Both the position numbers and the translations under genes were made by a program. Source: Saprospira grandis (GTDB lineage Bacteria; Bacteroidota; Bacteroidia; Chitinophagales; Saprospiraceae). From it: 64,000 nt of DNA. Below the pieces are notes generated by a model that saw only the letters and a program-made list of their open reading frames with translations, was not told the DNA's origin and ran no database searches. The stretch is taken from the NCBI RefSeq assembly GCF_027594745.1, contig NZ_CP110854.1, positions 3,551,501 through 3,615,500 of the forward strand, written 5' to 3'. How positions within the stretch are numbered: position 1 is the stretch's first letter; each line of letters opens with the position of its first letter. Below are positions 51,066-59,820 of this stretch, in pieces.

Positions 51066-51839
51066 ATGATAAAAACAGTAAGTACCCTTTTTTTGCTGGC
51101 TATGTCTAGCTGGCTTTGGGGGCAAAAACAAGCGGCCTTAAAGGCCTTAGAAGCGGCTTATCCCGATGCTTTTTTGGAAGTAAATGAGCGGGAGATTATT
51201 TGGAAAGACGGCAGCCGCATGCCCTTTGACGATGGGCGAAAAAAAACATTTTTGCAGCTATTGACGGAGCCAGATTTGGAGGATCAAATTGCGGCCATGC
51301 CTTATCCTCGGGGTTGGAGCAAGGCGCCTTTGCGTGGAGAAGATCCTGGTCGGGTGCGTTATGAACCCTTCTTTAAGAAGATGTATGGGGCTTCGGCGGC
51401 AGAGGTGCGCAACAACTTAAAAACGGTAATTTGGTTGCCTAAAACCTTGGGGATCAAGCTACAAATGACGGGGGTGAATGGGGTGGCCGATAAGTTGCAG
51501 GCCCTATCTAATCGTTTGGATACGATGCCTCATTTGCATAAATACTTACAAAATCCGGGAGGGACCTTTAATTGGCGAAAAATTGCGGGGACCGACAGGC
51601 AGAGCATGCATAGTTTTGGGATGACCATCGATATCAATGTGGCCTATTCGAACTATTGGCGTTGGGCCGTCAAAGGCAATGATCCGGAGGGAAAGCGGAT
51701 CATTGCCTATAAAAACCGGATTCCGATGGAGCTCGTCCTTTTATTTGAGGAATACGGTTTTATTTGGGGCGGCAAATGGTATCATTATGATACCATGCAC
51801 TTTGAATATCGGCCCGAATTATTGCAAAAAATGCCTTAG
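51066..51839 (+). CDS. M15 family metallopeptidase (D-Ala-D-Ala carboxypeptidase-like)
   Basis: A 257-residue exported enzyme: signal peptide (KTVSTLFLLAMSSWLWGQ) and a zinc peptidase domain with SMHSFGMTIDI (His, Asp) and GKWYHYDTMHFEYRPELL (final His) as metal ligands, matching the VanY/M15 group that cleaves peptidoglycan stem peptides. Its stop overlaps the end of the convergent AMP nucleosidase gene by four bases (51836-51839). Confidence 0.88.
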   Translation: MIKTVSTLFLLAMSSWLWGQKQAALKALEAAYPDAFLEVNEREIIWKDGSRMPFDDGRKKTFLQLLTEPDLEDQIAAMPYPRGWSKAPLRGEDPGRVRYEPFFKKMYGASAAEVRNNLKTVIWLPKTLGIKLQMTGVNGVADKLQALSNRLDTMPHLHKYLQNPGGTFNWRKIAGTDRQSMHSFGMTIDINVAYSNYWRWAVKGNDPEGKRIIAYKNRIPMELVLLFEEYGFIWGGKWYHYDTMHFEYRPELLQKMP

Positions 51840-52609
51840 AATTTGAGGTGGCGAACGGTCAAGCCATCGTTCATGATTTGCTTGAGCGAGCCAATGCCCA
51901 TATCGAGATGTTCTTCAACATAATTGGCGGTCACCTTATGGTCGCTGCTATCGGTTTTTACGCCTTCTGGGGTCATGGGCATATCGGAAACGAGCAAGAG
52001 AGCGCCTGCAGAAATCTTATTTTTGAAAGCGGTAATAAATAGGGTAGCGGTTTCCATATCGATAGCGAGGCAGCGCATTCTGCGGAGATACTCCTTAAAA
52101 TCTTCATCATACTCCCAAACGCGGCGGTTGGTGGTATATACCGTACCGGTCCAATAATCTAGATTATGGTCGCGGATAGTGGTCGAGATCGCTTTTTGGA
52201 GGGCAAAAGAGGGGAGGGCTGGAATTTCTGGTGGGAAATAGTCATTAGAGGTACCTTCTCCACGGATAGCGGCGATAGGCAGGATCCAGTCGCCCACCTT
52301 ATTTTTACGGTTGCGCAAGCCTCCACATTTGCCCAAGAAAAGGCAGGCTTTGGGTTTGATGGCCGAAAGCAGGTCCATGATTGTGGCTGCGTTGGGGCTT
52401 CCCATTCCAAAATTGATGATCGTAATGCCGTCGGCGGTGGCGGTTTGCATGGCCTTGCCTTTTCCTTTGACCTCTACGCCATAGCGGTCGGCAAAAAGCT
52501 GTACATAATTGCTAAAATTGGTGAGCAAAATATACTTGCCAAATTCTTCTAGTGGGGTATTGGTATAGCGTGGGAGCCAGTTTTCTACAATTGCTTTTTT
52601 AGTTTTCAT
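51836..52609 (-). CDS. amn: AMP nucleosidase
   Basis: Hydrolyses AMP to adenine and ribose 5-phosphate. The 257-residue protein is of the short type common in Bacteroidota: GITIINFGMGSPNAATIMDLL, LFLGKCGGLR, and the purine/phosphorylase-fold motif CLAIDMETATLF with its Glu, followed by LLVSDMPMTPEGVKTDSSD. Length is about half of the E. coli enzyme, as is usual for this group. Start ATG 52609. It ends against the convergent M15 gene. The following 198 bases are AT-rich. Confidence 0.93.
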   Translation of the reverse strand: MKTKKAIVENWLPRYTNTPLEEFGKYILLTNFSNYVQLFADRYGVEVKGKGKAMQTATADGITIINFGMGSPNAATIMDLLSAIKPKACLFLGKCGGLRNRKNKVGDWILPIAAIRGEGTSNDYFPPEIPALPSFALQKAISTTIRDHNLDYWTGTVYTTNRRVWEYDEDFKEYLRRMRCLAIDMETATLFITAFKNKISAGALLLVSDMPMTPEGVKTDSSDHKVTANYVEEHLDMGIGSLKQIMNDGLTVRHLKF

Positions 52610-52807
52610 TAGCTATGTTTTTTGGTTAAAAAATTTAGGGCATTTTTTCAAACTAATAAAAAAGCTCGGTTTGCAAAAGACTTTTTGAAAAAATTGCTAA
52701 AAAATAGCCTTGCGCTAGACTTTCTTTGCTTTTTAATTTGAACAACCGTTTAGTTAATATATTTTGTAGAGGACAAACCTTATGTTTTACGTTTAGAGAC
52801 TTAATTT

Positions 52808-54673
52808 ATGCTTAGTCGATTTCCCCTGGTTTTATTTATTTGCTTGATTAGCAGTTTTTTGTGGGCGCAGCCTTTATCTAAAAAGGCGATTAAGAAGTTG
52901 CCAGCCTGTGATGCGGCCAATGATTTATTATCGGCGCATCAGCCTCGTGAAGATCCTTATAAGGGGATGCGGATGCGTTCTTTTTATTTATACATGCGAG
53001 ATAGCACGGCTTTGGCGATAGACCTCTATTTGCCTAAAAACATAAAGGCGGGAGATCGTTTGCCGACCATTGTACGGCAGACTCGTTATTGGCGGCGGCC
53101 GCAGTTGCGCTTTCCCTTTAGTCTGTTTTCTAAGGGCTTATTGGGCCGAACGGGCAAGATGGTAGAGCGTTTTTTGGATGAGGGCTATGCGATTGTGAAT
53201 GTAGATGTTCGGGGTTCTGGGGCTTCTTTTGGGCAGCGTTTGCACCCTTGGAGCCCAGAGGAGCAGGCCGATGGAGCCGAAATTTTGGATTGGATTGTGG
53301 CGCAGCCCTGGTCCAATGGCCAGATTGGGAGTTTGGGCGTTTCTTATGGGGGCACGGCTGCCGAGTTTTTGGCCATACAGCAGCATCCTAATCTCAAGGC
53401 GGTGGCCCTGATGTTTTCTTTATATGATGTGTATGCGGACAATGCTTTTCCGGGCGGCATTCATAACCGCTGGTTTACTTCTAATTGGGGCGATGCCAAT
53501 GCCTTGATGGATGCCAATGAGTTGCCCCCCAATGCCGAGGCCTACAAATGGTTGATCAAGGGGGTGGCGCCTGTGCGCAAAAAAAAGAAGCAATTGGGTC
53601 GGGCGGTTAGCAGCCATGAAGAGAATAAAAATGTGCATGAAGGGGCTTTAGAAGTTGATTTTCGAGATGATCGTCCTCGGCAAGGGGCGGGCCGCAAAGT
53701 CGATTATTTTAGTCCCCACCATTATATTGATGCCCTGCGTGCTTCTGGGGTGGCGGTTTACTCTTATAGCGGCTGGCAGGATGGGGCCTATGCCGAGGCG
53801 GCCATCAAGCGGCATTTAGATTTGGGGGCCGGGGCACACAAATTGATGTTGGGTCCTTGGGAGCATGGCGGCGCCTACAATATTAGTCCCTATTGTCCGT
53901 CTTTGGCCAAATTCGATCATGCGGGCGAGCTGCTCAAGTTCTTCGATTATCATTTGAAGGGGCAAAAAAATGCTTTGGTCCAAGAAGCGCCCATACATTA
54001 TTATAGCATTGGGGCCGAGCGCTGGCGGGCGGCTCAAACTTGGCCTCCTGCGGCAGTCGTTTGGGACAGTTTATTTTTGTCGGATGCGGGTTTGCAGTCT
54101 AGTTTTGCCCCCTTAAGTGAGCAAAAAATAGTAGCCGACCATCAGTTTGGTACGGGGGAGGTGAATCGCTGGACCGCCGTGAATGGCAAGGTGAAAAGTC
54201 CCTACACTTATGCCGATTGGGCCCAGCGCTCCGCCTCTTTACTGCATTTTGATGGTCCTCTTTTAGAGTCGCCGCTAGAAATTGTAGGGGAGAGCAAATT
54301 GCAGTTGCAGTTACAATCTACCGAAGATTTGGCCGATATCTACGTCTATCTTTCCGAGCTCAAGGCCGATGGCAGTCTTCATTATATCACGGAGGGCCAA
54401 TTGCGGGCCAGTCATCGCCCCAAAACTGCCTGGCAATCGAGCCATTTGCGCAAAGATGCCCAGGCGGTTGTTGCCCAGCAATGGCTAGAATTGCGTTTGC
54501 AGCTTTTGCCAGTGGCTTGGCAGTTGCAAAAAGGCTCTCGCCTGCGCCTTTCTTTGGCCTCTAGCGATAAGGACATTTTTGAGGGCGCTTATACCGATAA
54601 AGAATACGATTTGTTGTTCCGCTCGATCCAAGAGGCCCGCTCTTTTTTGCTGCTCCCTGTTTATCAAGAGTAA
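52808..54673 (+). CDS. CocE/NonD family hydrolase (S15 peptidase fold), secreted
   Basis: A 621-residue exported protein with signal peptide (SRFPLVLFICLISSFLWAQ). The alpha/beta hydrolase domain shows AIVNVDVRGSGASFG and nucleophile Ser179 in GSLGVSYGGTAAEF; the helical cap region and a C-terminal jelly-roll (LHFDGPLLESPLEIVGESKLQLQL) complete the X-Pro dipeptidyl-peptidase/cocaine-esterase fold. Substrate, peptide or ester, cannot be decided. A possible weak promoter (TTG at 52738, TATATTTTG at 52758) precedes it. Confidence 0.9.
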   Translation: MLSRFPLVLFICLISSFLWAQPLSKKAIKKLPACDAANDLLSAHQPREDPYKGMRMRSFYLYMRDSTALAIDLYLPKNIKAGDRLPTIVRQTRYWRRPQLRFPFSLFSKGLLGRTGKMVERFLDEGYAIVNVDVRGSGASFGQRLHPWSPEEQADGAEILDWIVAQPWSNGQIGSLGVSYGGTAAEFLAIQQHPNLKAVALMFSLYDVYADNAFPGGIHNRWFTSNWGDANALMDANELPPNAEAYKWLIKGVAPVRKKKKQLGRAVSSHEENKNVHEGALEVDFRDDRPRQGAGRKVDYFSPHHYIDALRASGVAVYSYSGWQDGAYAEAAIKRHLDLGAGAHKLMLGPWEHGGAYNISPYCPSLAKFDHAGELLKFFDYHLKGQKNALVQEAPIHYYSIGAERWRAAQTWPPAAVVWDSLFLSDAGLQSSFAPLSEQKIVADHQFGTGEVNRWTAVNGKVKSPYTYADWAQRSASLLHFDGPLLESPLEIVGESKLQLQLQSTEDLADIYVYLSELKADGSLHYITEGQLRASHRPKTAWQSSHLRKDAQAVVAQQWLELRLQLLPVAWQLQKGSRLRLSLASSDKDIFEGAYTDKEYDLLFRSIQEARSFLLLPVYQE

Positions 54674-54754
54674 AAGGCTTTTGCCAGCCACACACAACTT
54701 TAATTATCATTTAGGCATCTTTTATCTACACCTATTTTCATACTAAATAGCTCA

Positions 54755-55177
54755 ATGATGATTAGATTTAGCCTATTGTTTTTAGTTTTATGTTACGCTC
54801 CTTCTATTTTGTATGCGCAAAAAGAGGATAGTAGTGCTAATATTATTGTGGATGGATATCGAGAGCCACTAACTATAGATGAGTTAATCCCTGAAGTTGT
54901 TCGATCAGCGATAGATACAAACTGCTATGATGTTTTTTTACATAAATTAGACTGCATTAAGCTAGGGATACTGTTTAATAAATTTGATCAATGTGAATCT
55001 GGGAGTATTTTTTTGCTTAGGCATATAAATGCACCCGAAAAAGTGATCGGTTATGGAGAACTAGAGTCGCTAGAAAACTCTATTTGGTTTTATAGGGAGG
55101 AAGATGTTTTATATACCCTTAAAGTTCAAAATGGAGATTATGAAGCTCGTGCAAAAGCGTTTAAAATAGAAGATTAG
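54755..55177 (+). CDS. Hypothetical exported protein, 140 aa
   Basis: AT-rich gene with a signal peptide (MIRFSLLFLVLCYAPSILYAQ) at ATG 54755 or the adjacent ATG 54758. The mature part has three Cys (about residues 57, 67 and 80) and alternating polar/hydrophobic segments. No family recognised. The stop at 55177 is directly followed by element R19 (GAGGCCTCCGCC). Confidence 0.65.
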   Translation: MMIRFSLLFLVLCYAPSILYAQKEDSSANIIVDGYREPLTIDELIPEVVRSAIDTNCYDVFLHKLDCIKLGILFNKFDQCESGSIFLLRHINAPEKVIGYGELESLENSIWFYREEDVLYTLKVQNGDYEARAKAFKIED

Positions 55178-55298
55178 AGGCCTCCGCCTCGCTTCGCTCG
55201 TCGGCGCTACGTTGCGGGGCTCGCAGGTCTGCTCGGCCCTGCGGCAGCAAAGCTGCCTTGGTCTGCGGCTTCGCCGCACTGCTCCCCATCGCTAGGCC
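55178..55298 (+). repeat. GC-rich intergenic element R19
   Basis: Starts at the stop codon with GAGGCCTCCGCC, then GTTGCGGGGCTCGCAGG, TCTGCTCGGCCCTGCG, hairpin GGCAGC/GCTGCC, TTGGTCTG, TGCGGC/GCCGCA hairpin, CCATCGCTAGGCCG. Bases 55299-55498 hold AAGGACTTTAGTCC (55378-55391) and CTGGGCTTTAGCCCAG (55419-55434) hairpins, and no gene. Confidence 0.88.
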
Positions 55299-55498
55299 GC
55301 TCAACTGTCTTTTTTCTTTTTGCTGTTCTCTTCGGCGGTTGGGCAGTTTTCGGTCCTTAGAAGCAATGAAAGCGAACAAGGACTTTAGTCCGTCAGTTCG
55401 CTCAAGTCAAGCAACCCTGGGCTTTAGCCCAGAGCGGTAAGCATAGCTAATTATTAGTCCCACAACTTTTTCTTGAGAGTATATGGCGAGAGAGAAAA

Positions 55499-55795
55499 AT
55501 GTCATTTGTTATGAGTAAATATATTTTATTCCTTTTGTTAGTTGCTGGATGCGAGAGTAGATCACAAAAACTAATGAGAGAGGGGGATTTGTTAATAGAA
55601 AAGATAGAGCAATTTAGGTCCGCAAAGGATTCATTACCCTCTTCTTTAGTAGAGTTTGGAGAATCGTCAAATGATGAAGGCCCTCTTTATTATCTGAAAC
55701 AAGGGCCTAATGAGTATATTGTTTATTTTGGAACTGCCTTAGGAGAAAGCACGGTCTATTCTTCTAAAAAAGGAAAATGGGATGAGTCAGATTAA
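55499..55795 (+). CDS. Small lipoprotein, 98 aa or 94 aa
   Basis: ATG 55499 or ATG 55511. A lipobox LLVAGC at about residues 13-18 (from the first Met) marks lipidation at Cys. The mature part is acidic and polar (EIEQFRSAKDSLPSSLVEFGES ... EYIVYFGTALGES). No family assigned; it resembles the many small orphan lipoproteins of accessory regions. Confidence 0.65.
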   Translation: MSFVMSKYILFLLLVAGCESRSQKLMREGDLLIEKIEQFRSAKDSLPSSLVEFGESSNDEGPLYYLKQGPNEYIVYFGTALGESTVYSSKKGKWDESD

Positions 55796-55856
55796 CTTCT
55801 AGCCTAGCTGCTTCTCTCTTTGGTCGTGGCCAAGCTTTGTCCTTACGGCCACTAAA

Positions 55857-55940
55857 ATGCAGAAACAAGAAGTGCTGATGCGTATTCAAATTTTAAATGA
55901 GTTTACTGCTATTGAGTTAGAAGTTGCTGCTAGTCAGTAA
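55857..55940 (+). other. Short frame of 27 codons, possible remnant
   Basis: ATG 55857 to TAA 55940 encodes MQKQEVLMRIQILNEFTAIE and seven more residues. It stands alone in a 222-base gap and reads like the end of a decayed gene. No other evidence of coding. Confidence 0.2.
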
Positions 55941-56017
55941 ATTACGATTTATGCAACAAGGCCCTTATTTTCTTAAAACGAAATTTTTAAACAACCTCTT
56001 TGTATAAAAATGTGAAT

Positions 56018-56422
56018 ATGAAGTTTATTGGAATAATAATTATAATGTGTATCTCTTTTTTTGAGATAAAAGCCCAAGAACCAATAGTTGAGTATATAAG
56101 AGTTAAGAATTTTGTAAGGTATTTTTATATAGGAACGCAACAAATAAAAGCAGAAGGAAAAATAAATACTACCTTACAGAAGGTCGGGAAATGGAAATAC
56201 TTTTATAAAAATGGAGATTTACGAGGTGTTTCTCTTTTTGATAAAGATGGTAATAAAAAGGGAGTTTGGGTGTATTATAAATTAAATGGAGACGTTGAAA
56301 AGAAAATTAAAATTAGAAAGGGTGGGGGGATTGTTATTGAGGATAGTAATAAAAGGAAGATTTCTTTAGAAGAGGTAGAGGAACCTATACTTTTTAAGTG
56401 GATGGATGTTCATTCTTACTAG
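56018..56422 (+). CDS. Exported MORN-like repeat protein, 134 aa
   Basis: ATG 56018 (preferred over TTG 56000) opens a signal peptide (KFIGIIIIMCISFFEIKAQ). The mature part has MORN-type motifs: GKWKYFYKNGDLRGVSLFDKDGNKKGVWVYYKLNGD, a pattern also seen in YwqK-like repeat proteins. The C-terminus is Lys/Glu-rich. AT-rich and flanked by repeats. No specific function can be assigned. Confidence 0.7.
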   Translation: MKFIGIIIIMCISFFEIKAQEPIVEYIRVKNFVRYFYIGTQQIKAEGKINTTLQKVGKWKYFYKNGDLRGVSLFDKDGNKKGVWVYYKLNGDVEKKIKIRKGGGIVIEDSNKRKISLEEVEEPILFKWMDVHSY

Positions 56423-56450
56423 TAGCCCCATCTAATATTGATGTGCAGCA

Positions 56451-56565
56451 GGGGCCTCCCGCCTTCGGCGGGCGCTACGTTTCGGGGCTCGCTGCTCGCT
56501 CGGCCCTGCGCGGGCTGCGCCCGCTTGGTCTGGCCTACGGCCACCCCTGCACATCGCTAGGCCGC
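56451..56565 (+). repeat. GC-rich intergenic element R20
   Basis: GGGGCCTCCCGCC, CCCGCC/GGCGGG hairpin, GTTTCGGGGCTCGCTGCTCG, CTCGGCCCTGCG, hairpin GCGGGC/GCCCGC, TTGGTCTGGCC, hairpin GGCC/GGCC, CACATCGCTAGGCCG. From about 56480 to R21 the sequence is nearly identical to 60481-60919. Confidence 0.92.
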
Positions 56566-56605
56566 TCAACTGTATTTTTTCTTTTGGCGGCTGGGTAGTT
56601 TTGGC

Positions 56606-56766
56606 CCATGGGCTGAAGCCCATGGTTGTAGACTGAGCAAACTAGCGGGCTAAAGCCCTTGTTTGCTGTTTATTAGAACTCATTATGGGCCGATGGTTTT
56701 AACCATCGGCTCATTTTCATTGCGCTTAGTCTGCTCTCCTTTGTTGCTGTAGGTTTCAACCTACAG
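56606..56766 (+). repeat. Short-palindrome array B4
   Basis: CCATGGGCTGAAGCCCATGG (56606-56625), GGGCTAAAGCCC (56647-56658), GCCGATGG/CCATCGGC (56689-56710) and CTGTAGGTTTCAACCTACAG (56747-56766), followed by the linker ATGTATATATCCATCCTACAG. Confidence 0.88.
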
Positions 56767-56785
56767 ATGTATATATCCATCCTAC

Positions 56786-56916
56786 AGGCCCGAAGGGCCG
56801 CAGGCCTAGGGGCCTGAAAGGGGGGGCGCAGGCCAGACCCAGCCGCTGAAAGCGGCGCAGGGCCGAGCAGACCTGCGAGCCCTGAAAGGGCCCGGCCGCC
56901 TTAGGCGGCAGGCCCC
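56786..56916 (-). repeat. GC-rich intergenic element R21
   Basis: Minus-strand copy with distal GGCCTAGGGGCCTGAAAG, GCCGCT/AGCGGC hairpin, core CGCAGGGCCGAGCAG, GCCCTGAAAGGGC hairpin, GGCCGCC/GGCGGC hairpin, GGCCCC end. Together with R20 and B4 it forms a composite unit. Confidence 0.9.
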
Positions 56917-56948
56917 AAAACTTCTCAAGAAAAAAAATGATCCTATCG

Positions 56949-57605
56949 TTAATTTAGCTTCCACTTATGGAATAGCTGACAAATAGAATTTAGCAAAGAA
57001 GACCGTTTAAGTCTGACTTTTTCCCGTTTAAATCTGACTTTTTCCCAAAGGTCAATGCATTCATTTAAAGTCCTTGAACTTTGACCTTCGTTTATAGAAA
57101 TCACCTTTTGGGCAAGGGTAAAATACTCTTCTAAAGCCTTGTTAGTCGCTTCTTTCCAGTCTTTTGTGTCAATGAGAATATCCGAGCAATAATAATATCC
57201 TCTCCTGTCCTCCTGTTCTTTATTAGCGGCCAAAAAGCTTAGTGTTAGCTTTCCATCCTCTACCTTAGTTAAGACTAATTTTTCGCCACTCATTGTTTCT
57301 AACACAAGCGTTAAGAGGTCATCCTCAACAGTCTTTCGCTCAGCAGGGGGGCTCTCCTTCAACCAATACAAGCTGTCTAGTAAAAAAGAGATAGCTTGTA
57401 ATAATGTATCAAAGTCAGCCTTTCTAAAAATGACTTCATAGCCATTTAGCGTTACAAAAAATCCTCCTGTAATTCCCTCAAAGTTAGCGATCTCGTCATC
57501 TTCAATACAACCTATTGGATGAGGAAAGTCAAATTCATCGCCAAACTTAGACTTATAAATACAGATTATTTCTAGTTTTTTGTTCTTCATATTTGGAGTA
57601 GACAT
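56949..57605 (-). CDS. Hypothetical protein, 218 aa, paralogue of the next gene
   Basis: Soluble-looking acidic protein. It shares with the 57642-58226 product an identical start (MKNKKLEIICIY, here from internal Met6 at 57590), GGFFV/GGFLV...GY, and a long internal block LVLETMSGEKLVLT, DGKLTLSFLAANKEQE. The ends differ completely: the C-terminus here is basic (RFKREKVRLKRSSLL). Start 57605 or, by comparison with the paralogue, 57590. Family not recognised. Confidence 0.7.
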   Translation of the reverse strand: MSTPNMKNKKLEIICIYKSKFGDEFDFPHPIGCIEDDEIANFEGITGGFFVTLNGYEVIFRKADFDTLLQAISFLLDSLYWLKESPPAERKTVEDDLLTLVLETMSGEKLVLTKVEDGKLTLSFLAANKEQEDRRGYYYCSDILIDTKDWKEATNKALEEYFTLAQKVISINEGQSSRTLNECIDLWEKVRFKREKVRLKRSSLLNSICQLFHKWKLN

Positions 57606-57641
57606 TTAGCCCTATGCCTTATCAGCTAAGAATAGAGTTGC

Positions 57642-58226
57642 TCAAACGATATTTTTCCATAAGCTAATATAACGACTTAAAAGATATGCTCTTTCAGACT
57701 TAGGGTTTTCCTTAAGCGCTTGTTCGGCGAAATAAAAATATTCTTCCAAAGCTAGAGTAACAGCTTCTTTCCAGTCTTCTGCCTTTATGACTACATCTCT
57801 AAAATAATTTTTTCCTCTGCGCTTTTCCTGTTCTTTATTAGCGGCCAAAAAGCTTAGTGTTAGCTTTCCATCTCCTATATTAGTTAAGACTAATTTTTCT
57901 GCACTCATTGTTTCCAACACAAGCCTTGAGGGATCATCCTCATCGACATCGAATATATTCGTAGTTCGGCCAGCTAACCAATATAAAGTTTCCATCAAAA
58001 ATGTCATTGGTTTAAGCAGCGTGTAAAAATTCATTTCTCTAAAAATTATTTTGTAGCCATCTATTGCCACAAGAAAACCACCTAAGATATAGTCAAAATT
58101 ATCTGCTTTTAAATCATACTCAGCCATTGAACATCTCCCTTCTTTCAATTCGGAAAAATTACATTCAGGACCACCATCCATTATAGAGCAGTAAATGCAA
58201 ATTATTTCTAGTTTTTTGTTTTTCAT
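57642..58226 (-). CDS. Hypothetical protein, 194 aa, paralogue of the preceding gene
   Basis: ATG 58226, MKNKKLEIICIY start and the block LVLETMSAEKLVLT, DGKLTLSFLAANKEQE shared with its neighbour at 56949-57605. A GG-x-V-x2-DGY segment and FLMETLYWL are also aligned. In DNA the block from the LTLSFLAANKEQ region is nearly identical in both genes while the flanks are diverged, so the pair looks mosaic. Family unknown. Confidence 0.7.
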   Translation of the reverse strand: MKNKKLEIICIYCSIMDGGPECNFSELKEGRCSMAEYDLKADNFDYILGGFLVAIDGYKIIFREMNFYTLLKPMTFLMETLYWLAGRTTNIFDVDEDDPSRLVLETMSAEKLVLTNIGDGKLTLSFLAANKEQEKRRGKNYFRDVVIKAEDWKEAVTLALEEYFYFAEQALKENPKSERAYLLSRYISLWKNIV

Positions 58227-58274
58227 GACAAAGGTTAATTATTTTTTGGACTAAAACATTTTAGTACTTCTCTT

Positions 58275-58795
58275 CTACAGCAACTTAATCTCTCTAATAT
58301 CCGCTTCGCTTAAATCTAAAAGCAAGATGGCGCACCAACATGAATCAGGGTCTGTTCCAAGATAAATACTTTCACTTATTCGGTAATACTTAATTGGCCC
58401 CCTACTTTCTCCAATCGTTATAAGCATAGCCGTTTCGTTCATAAAAGCAGTCATCATCCAATGCCTCCGCAGATGCAGGTCGTCGCCTGTGTCTATCCCT
58501 AAAGAACAGCTATAAAACTCATCACTCAACTCTAAACGATTAAATTCATCATCCTCTAGTTTTTTTATTTTTTCATTATTTAATGAGATAAGTTCAATTT
58601 CAGACAGAGTTTTACTGCAAGAGTCAAAAGCGGATTGAATGAACCTTGGACCACTGCTTTCATTATAATTACCAATAAATATCAAATGTGCTATGGGGGG
58701 GGGATTAGACTAATAATAAAAGGACGATAATAATCGTAGTAATCTACTATATATTCCAAGGGCTTATCAATAGGTTTAAAATTTAGTTTTATCAT
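58275..58795 (-). pseudogene. Hypothetical gene interrupted at a G9 homopolymer (possible phase-variable gene)
   Basis: Two overlapping frames on the minus strand: an upstream part from ATG 58795 (MIKLNFKPIDKPLEYIVDYY...) that runs into a stretch of nine C (plus-strand G9, 58695-58703) and stops at TAG just after it, and a downstream part (IFIGNYNESSGPRFIQSAFDSC...) ending at 58275. With ten C the two join as ...FIISLIPPPIAHLIFIGNYN... to give about 174 residues. The downstream part alone would need a TTG start (58685). It is either phase variable, a recent frameshift, or a homopolymer sequencing error. Family unrecognised. Confidence 0.75.
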
Positions 58796-58869
58796 AGCCA
58801 AAATTGTAATGTTAAATATATCTAGCTCCTAACTAAAAATAGGCGCTAGCTGTTCCCCAATTTTTAAGA

Positions 58870-59328
58870 TTAGATTGATGAAAGGCCAAGCTGCATATAA
58901 ATTTGAACGCCCAAAATCAGCAAAAGAAGCAAAAAGCAACAAATACTCAATATTTCTATTCTTTTGACTTTTTGCCTCCAATAAACGAGCTGTTTAGCTT
59001 GCTGCTCTTCTTCTGCTATCTTGTTTAGATACCATTTTTCAAAACCAGCTTGTTGATGCACAAGCGCAGCTTCTATTGTGGAGATATAATAGGTTTTCTC
59101 TTCTACCACTTTTGCGACTAATCCCTGTCTAATCAAATAATTGAGCTGTTGTTCTATTTTCATAAGTTTCTGAGGACTAGCTTCTTTTGTTTCCTGCCAA
59201 GCTTGGTAAGGTGCTAAGTTAACCAATTTAGCAATCTCTTGAATAGTCAGTCCCCAAGCTGTTGTAGACGCAATTAGATAGAGCAGCCGATCTAGTTGAA
59301 GCAGTTCTTTTTTGTTCAGTTGAAGCAT
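58870..59328 (-). CDS. Hypothetical protein with winged-helix-like N-terminus and C-terminal membrane anchor, 152 aa
   Basis: Residues 1-95 look like a winged helix (LLQLDRLLYLIASTTAWGLTIQEIAKLVNLAPYQAW ... IEQQLNYLIRQGLVAKVVEEKTYYIST). A charged helix (IAEEEQQAKQLVYWRQKVKRIE) and a single hydrophobic segment (about residues 128-146) end the protein. It could be a membrane-tethered DNA-binding or signalling protein; this is inference. It starts three bases after the stop of the next paralogue gene, so it is in one operon with it. Confidence 0.7.
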   Translation of the reverse strand: MLQLNKKELLQLDRLLYLIASTTAWGLTIQEIAKLVNLAPYQAWQETKEASPQKLMKIEQQLNYLIRQGLVAKVVEEKTYYISTIEAALVHQQAGFEKWYLNKIAEEEQQAKQLVYWRQKVKRIEILSICCFLLLLLILGVQIYMQLGLSSI

Positions 59329-59331
59329 AAG

Positions 59332-59817
59332 TCAAGCCTTTAATTCAATCAAGAGAGGAATATTATTGTAGGGAATCGTCAGCTCTTCTTTGAGCAGATA
59401 AAAAACTTCCCTCCAGCTACTAAAATTATTTAATGCCGCTTTGGTCTCCGCAATAGTATAGGCTTTGAGACGTACCGGAATGGCCTTCTGCCAAGAAGCG
59501 GAAAAAGAAAGACAACAAGCCTTTTCTTCAGTCAAAATAGGCGCTAAGGCCTCTAAAAAATCAAAAAATGGACAGCTTTCTGTTTTCCCCAAATAGAATC
59601 CTAAAAGCTCTTGCACAATTCCCTGAGAAATACCAGCAGCAGAACTAGGCTTCATAAGCACTCCCAAAGCCTGATAGCCATAATGCTTTTGCAAAAGCGC
59701 TAAACCATATTCAGAATTTGTGTTCAGCGACTTGTAATCCCAATAAATCTCATAATCCGAGGGTAGAATTCCCTCAACATAAGCTGGCTGATTCGTGCCT
59801 ATTGCTATAACATCCAT
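59332..59817 (-). CDS. Hypothetical protein, 161 aa, tandem paralogue A
   Basis: Cytosolic-looking protein starting MDVIAIGTNQPAYVEGILPS, with the CPFFDFLEALAPILTEEKACCLSFS block. The first about 60 residues are nearly identical to the 59821 product and the DNA agrees base for base over about 120 nt, but the C-terminal third is only loosely similar. Spacing to both neighbours is three bases, so the three genes form one operon. Family unknown; conserved N-terminus with divergent C-terminus would fit immunity-type proteins. Confidence 0.75.
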   Translation of the reverse strand: MDVIAIGTNQPAYVEGILPSDYEIYWDYKSLNTNSEYGLALLQKHYGYQALGVLMKPSSAAGISQGIVQELLGFYLGKTESCPFFDFLEALAPILTEEKACCLSFSASWQKAIPVRLKAYTIAETKAALNNFSSWREVFYLLKEELTIPYNNIPLLIELKA

Positions 59818-59820
59818 AAC

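Noticed and set aside
52738..52766. Promoter before the CocE-type hydrolase (TTG...TATATTTTG)
   Set aside because: The -7 box needs an extra base compared with TAnnTTTG in an AT-rich stretch, so chance matches are likely; mentioned only within the gene entry.
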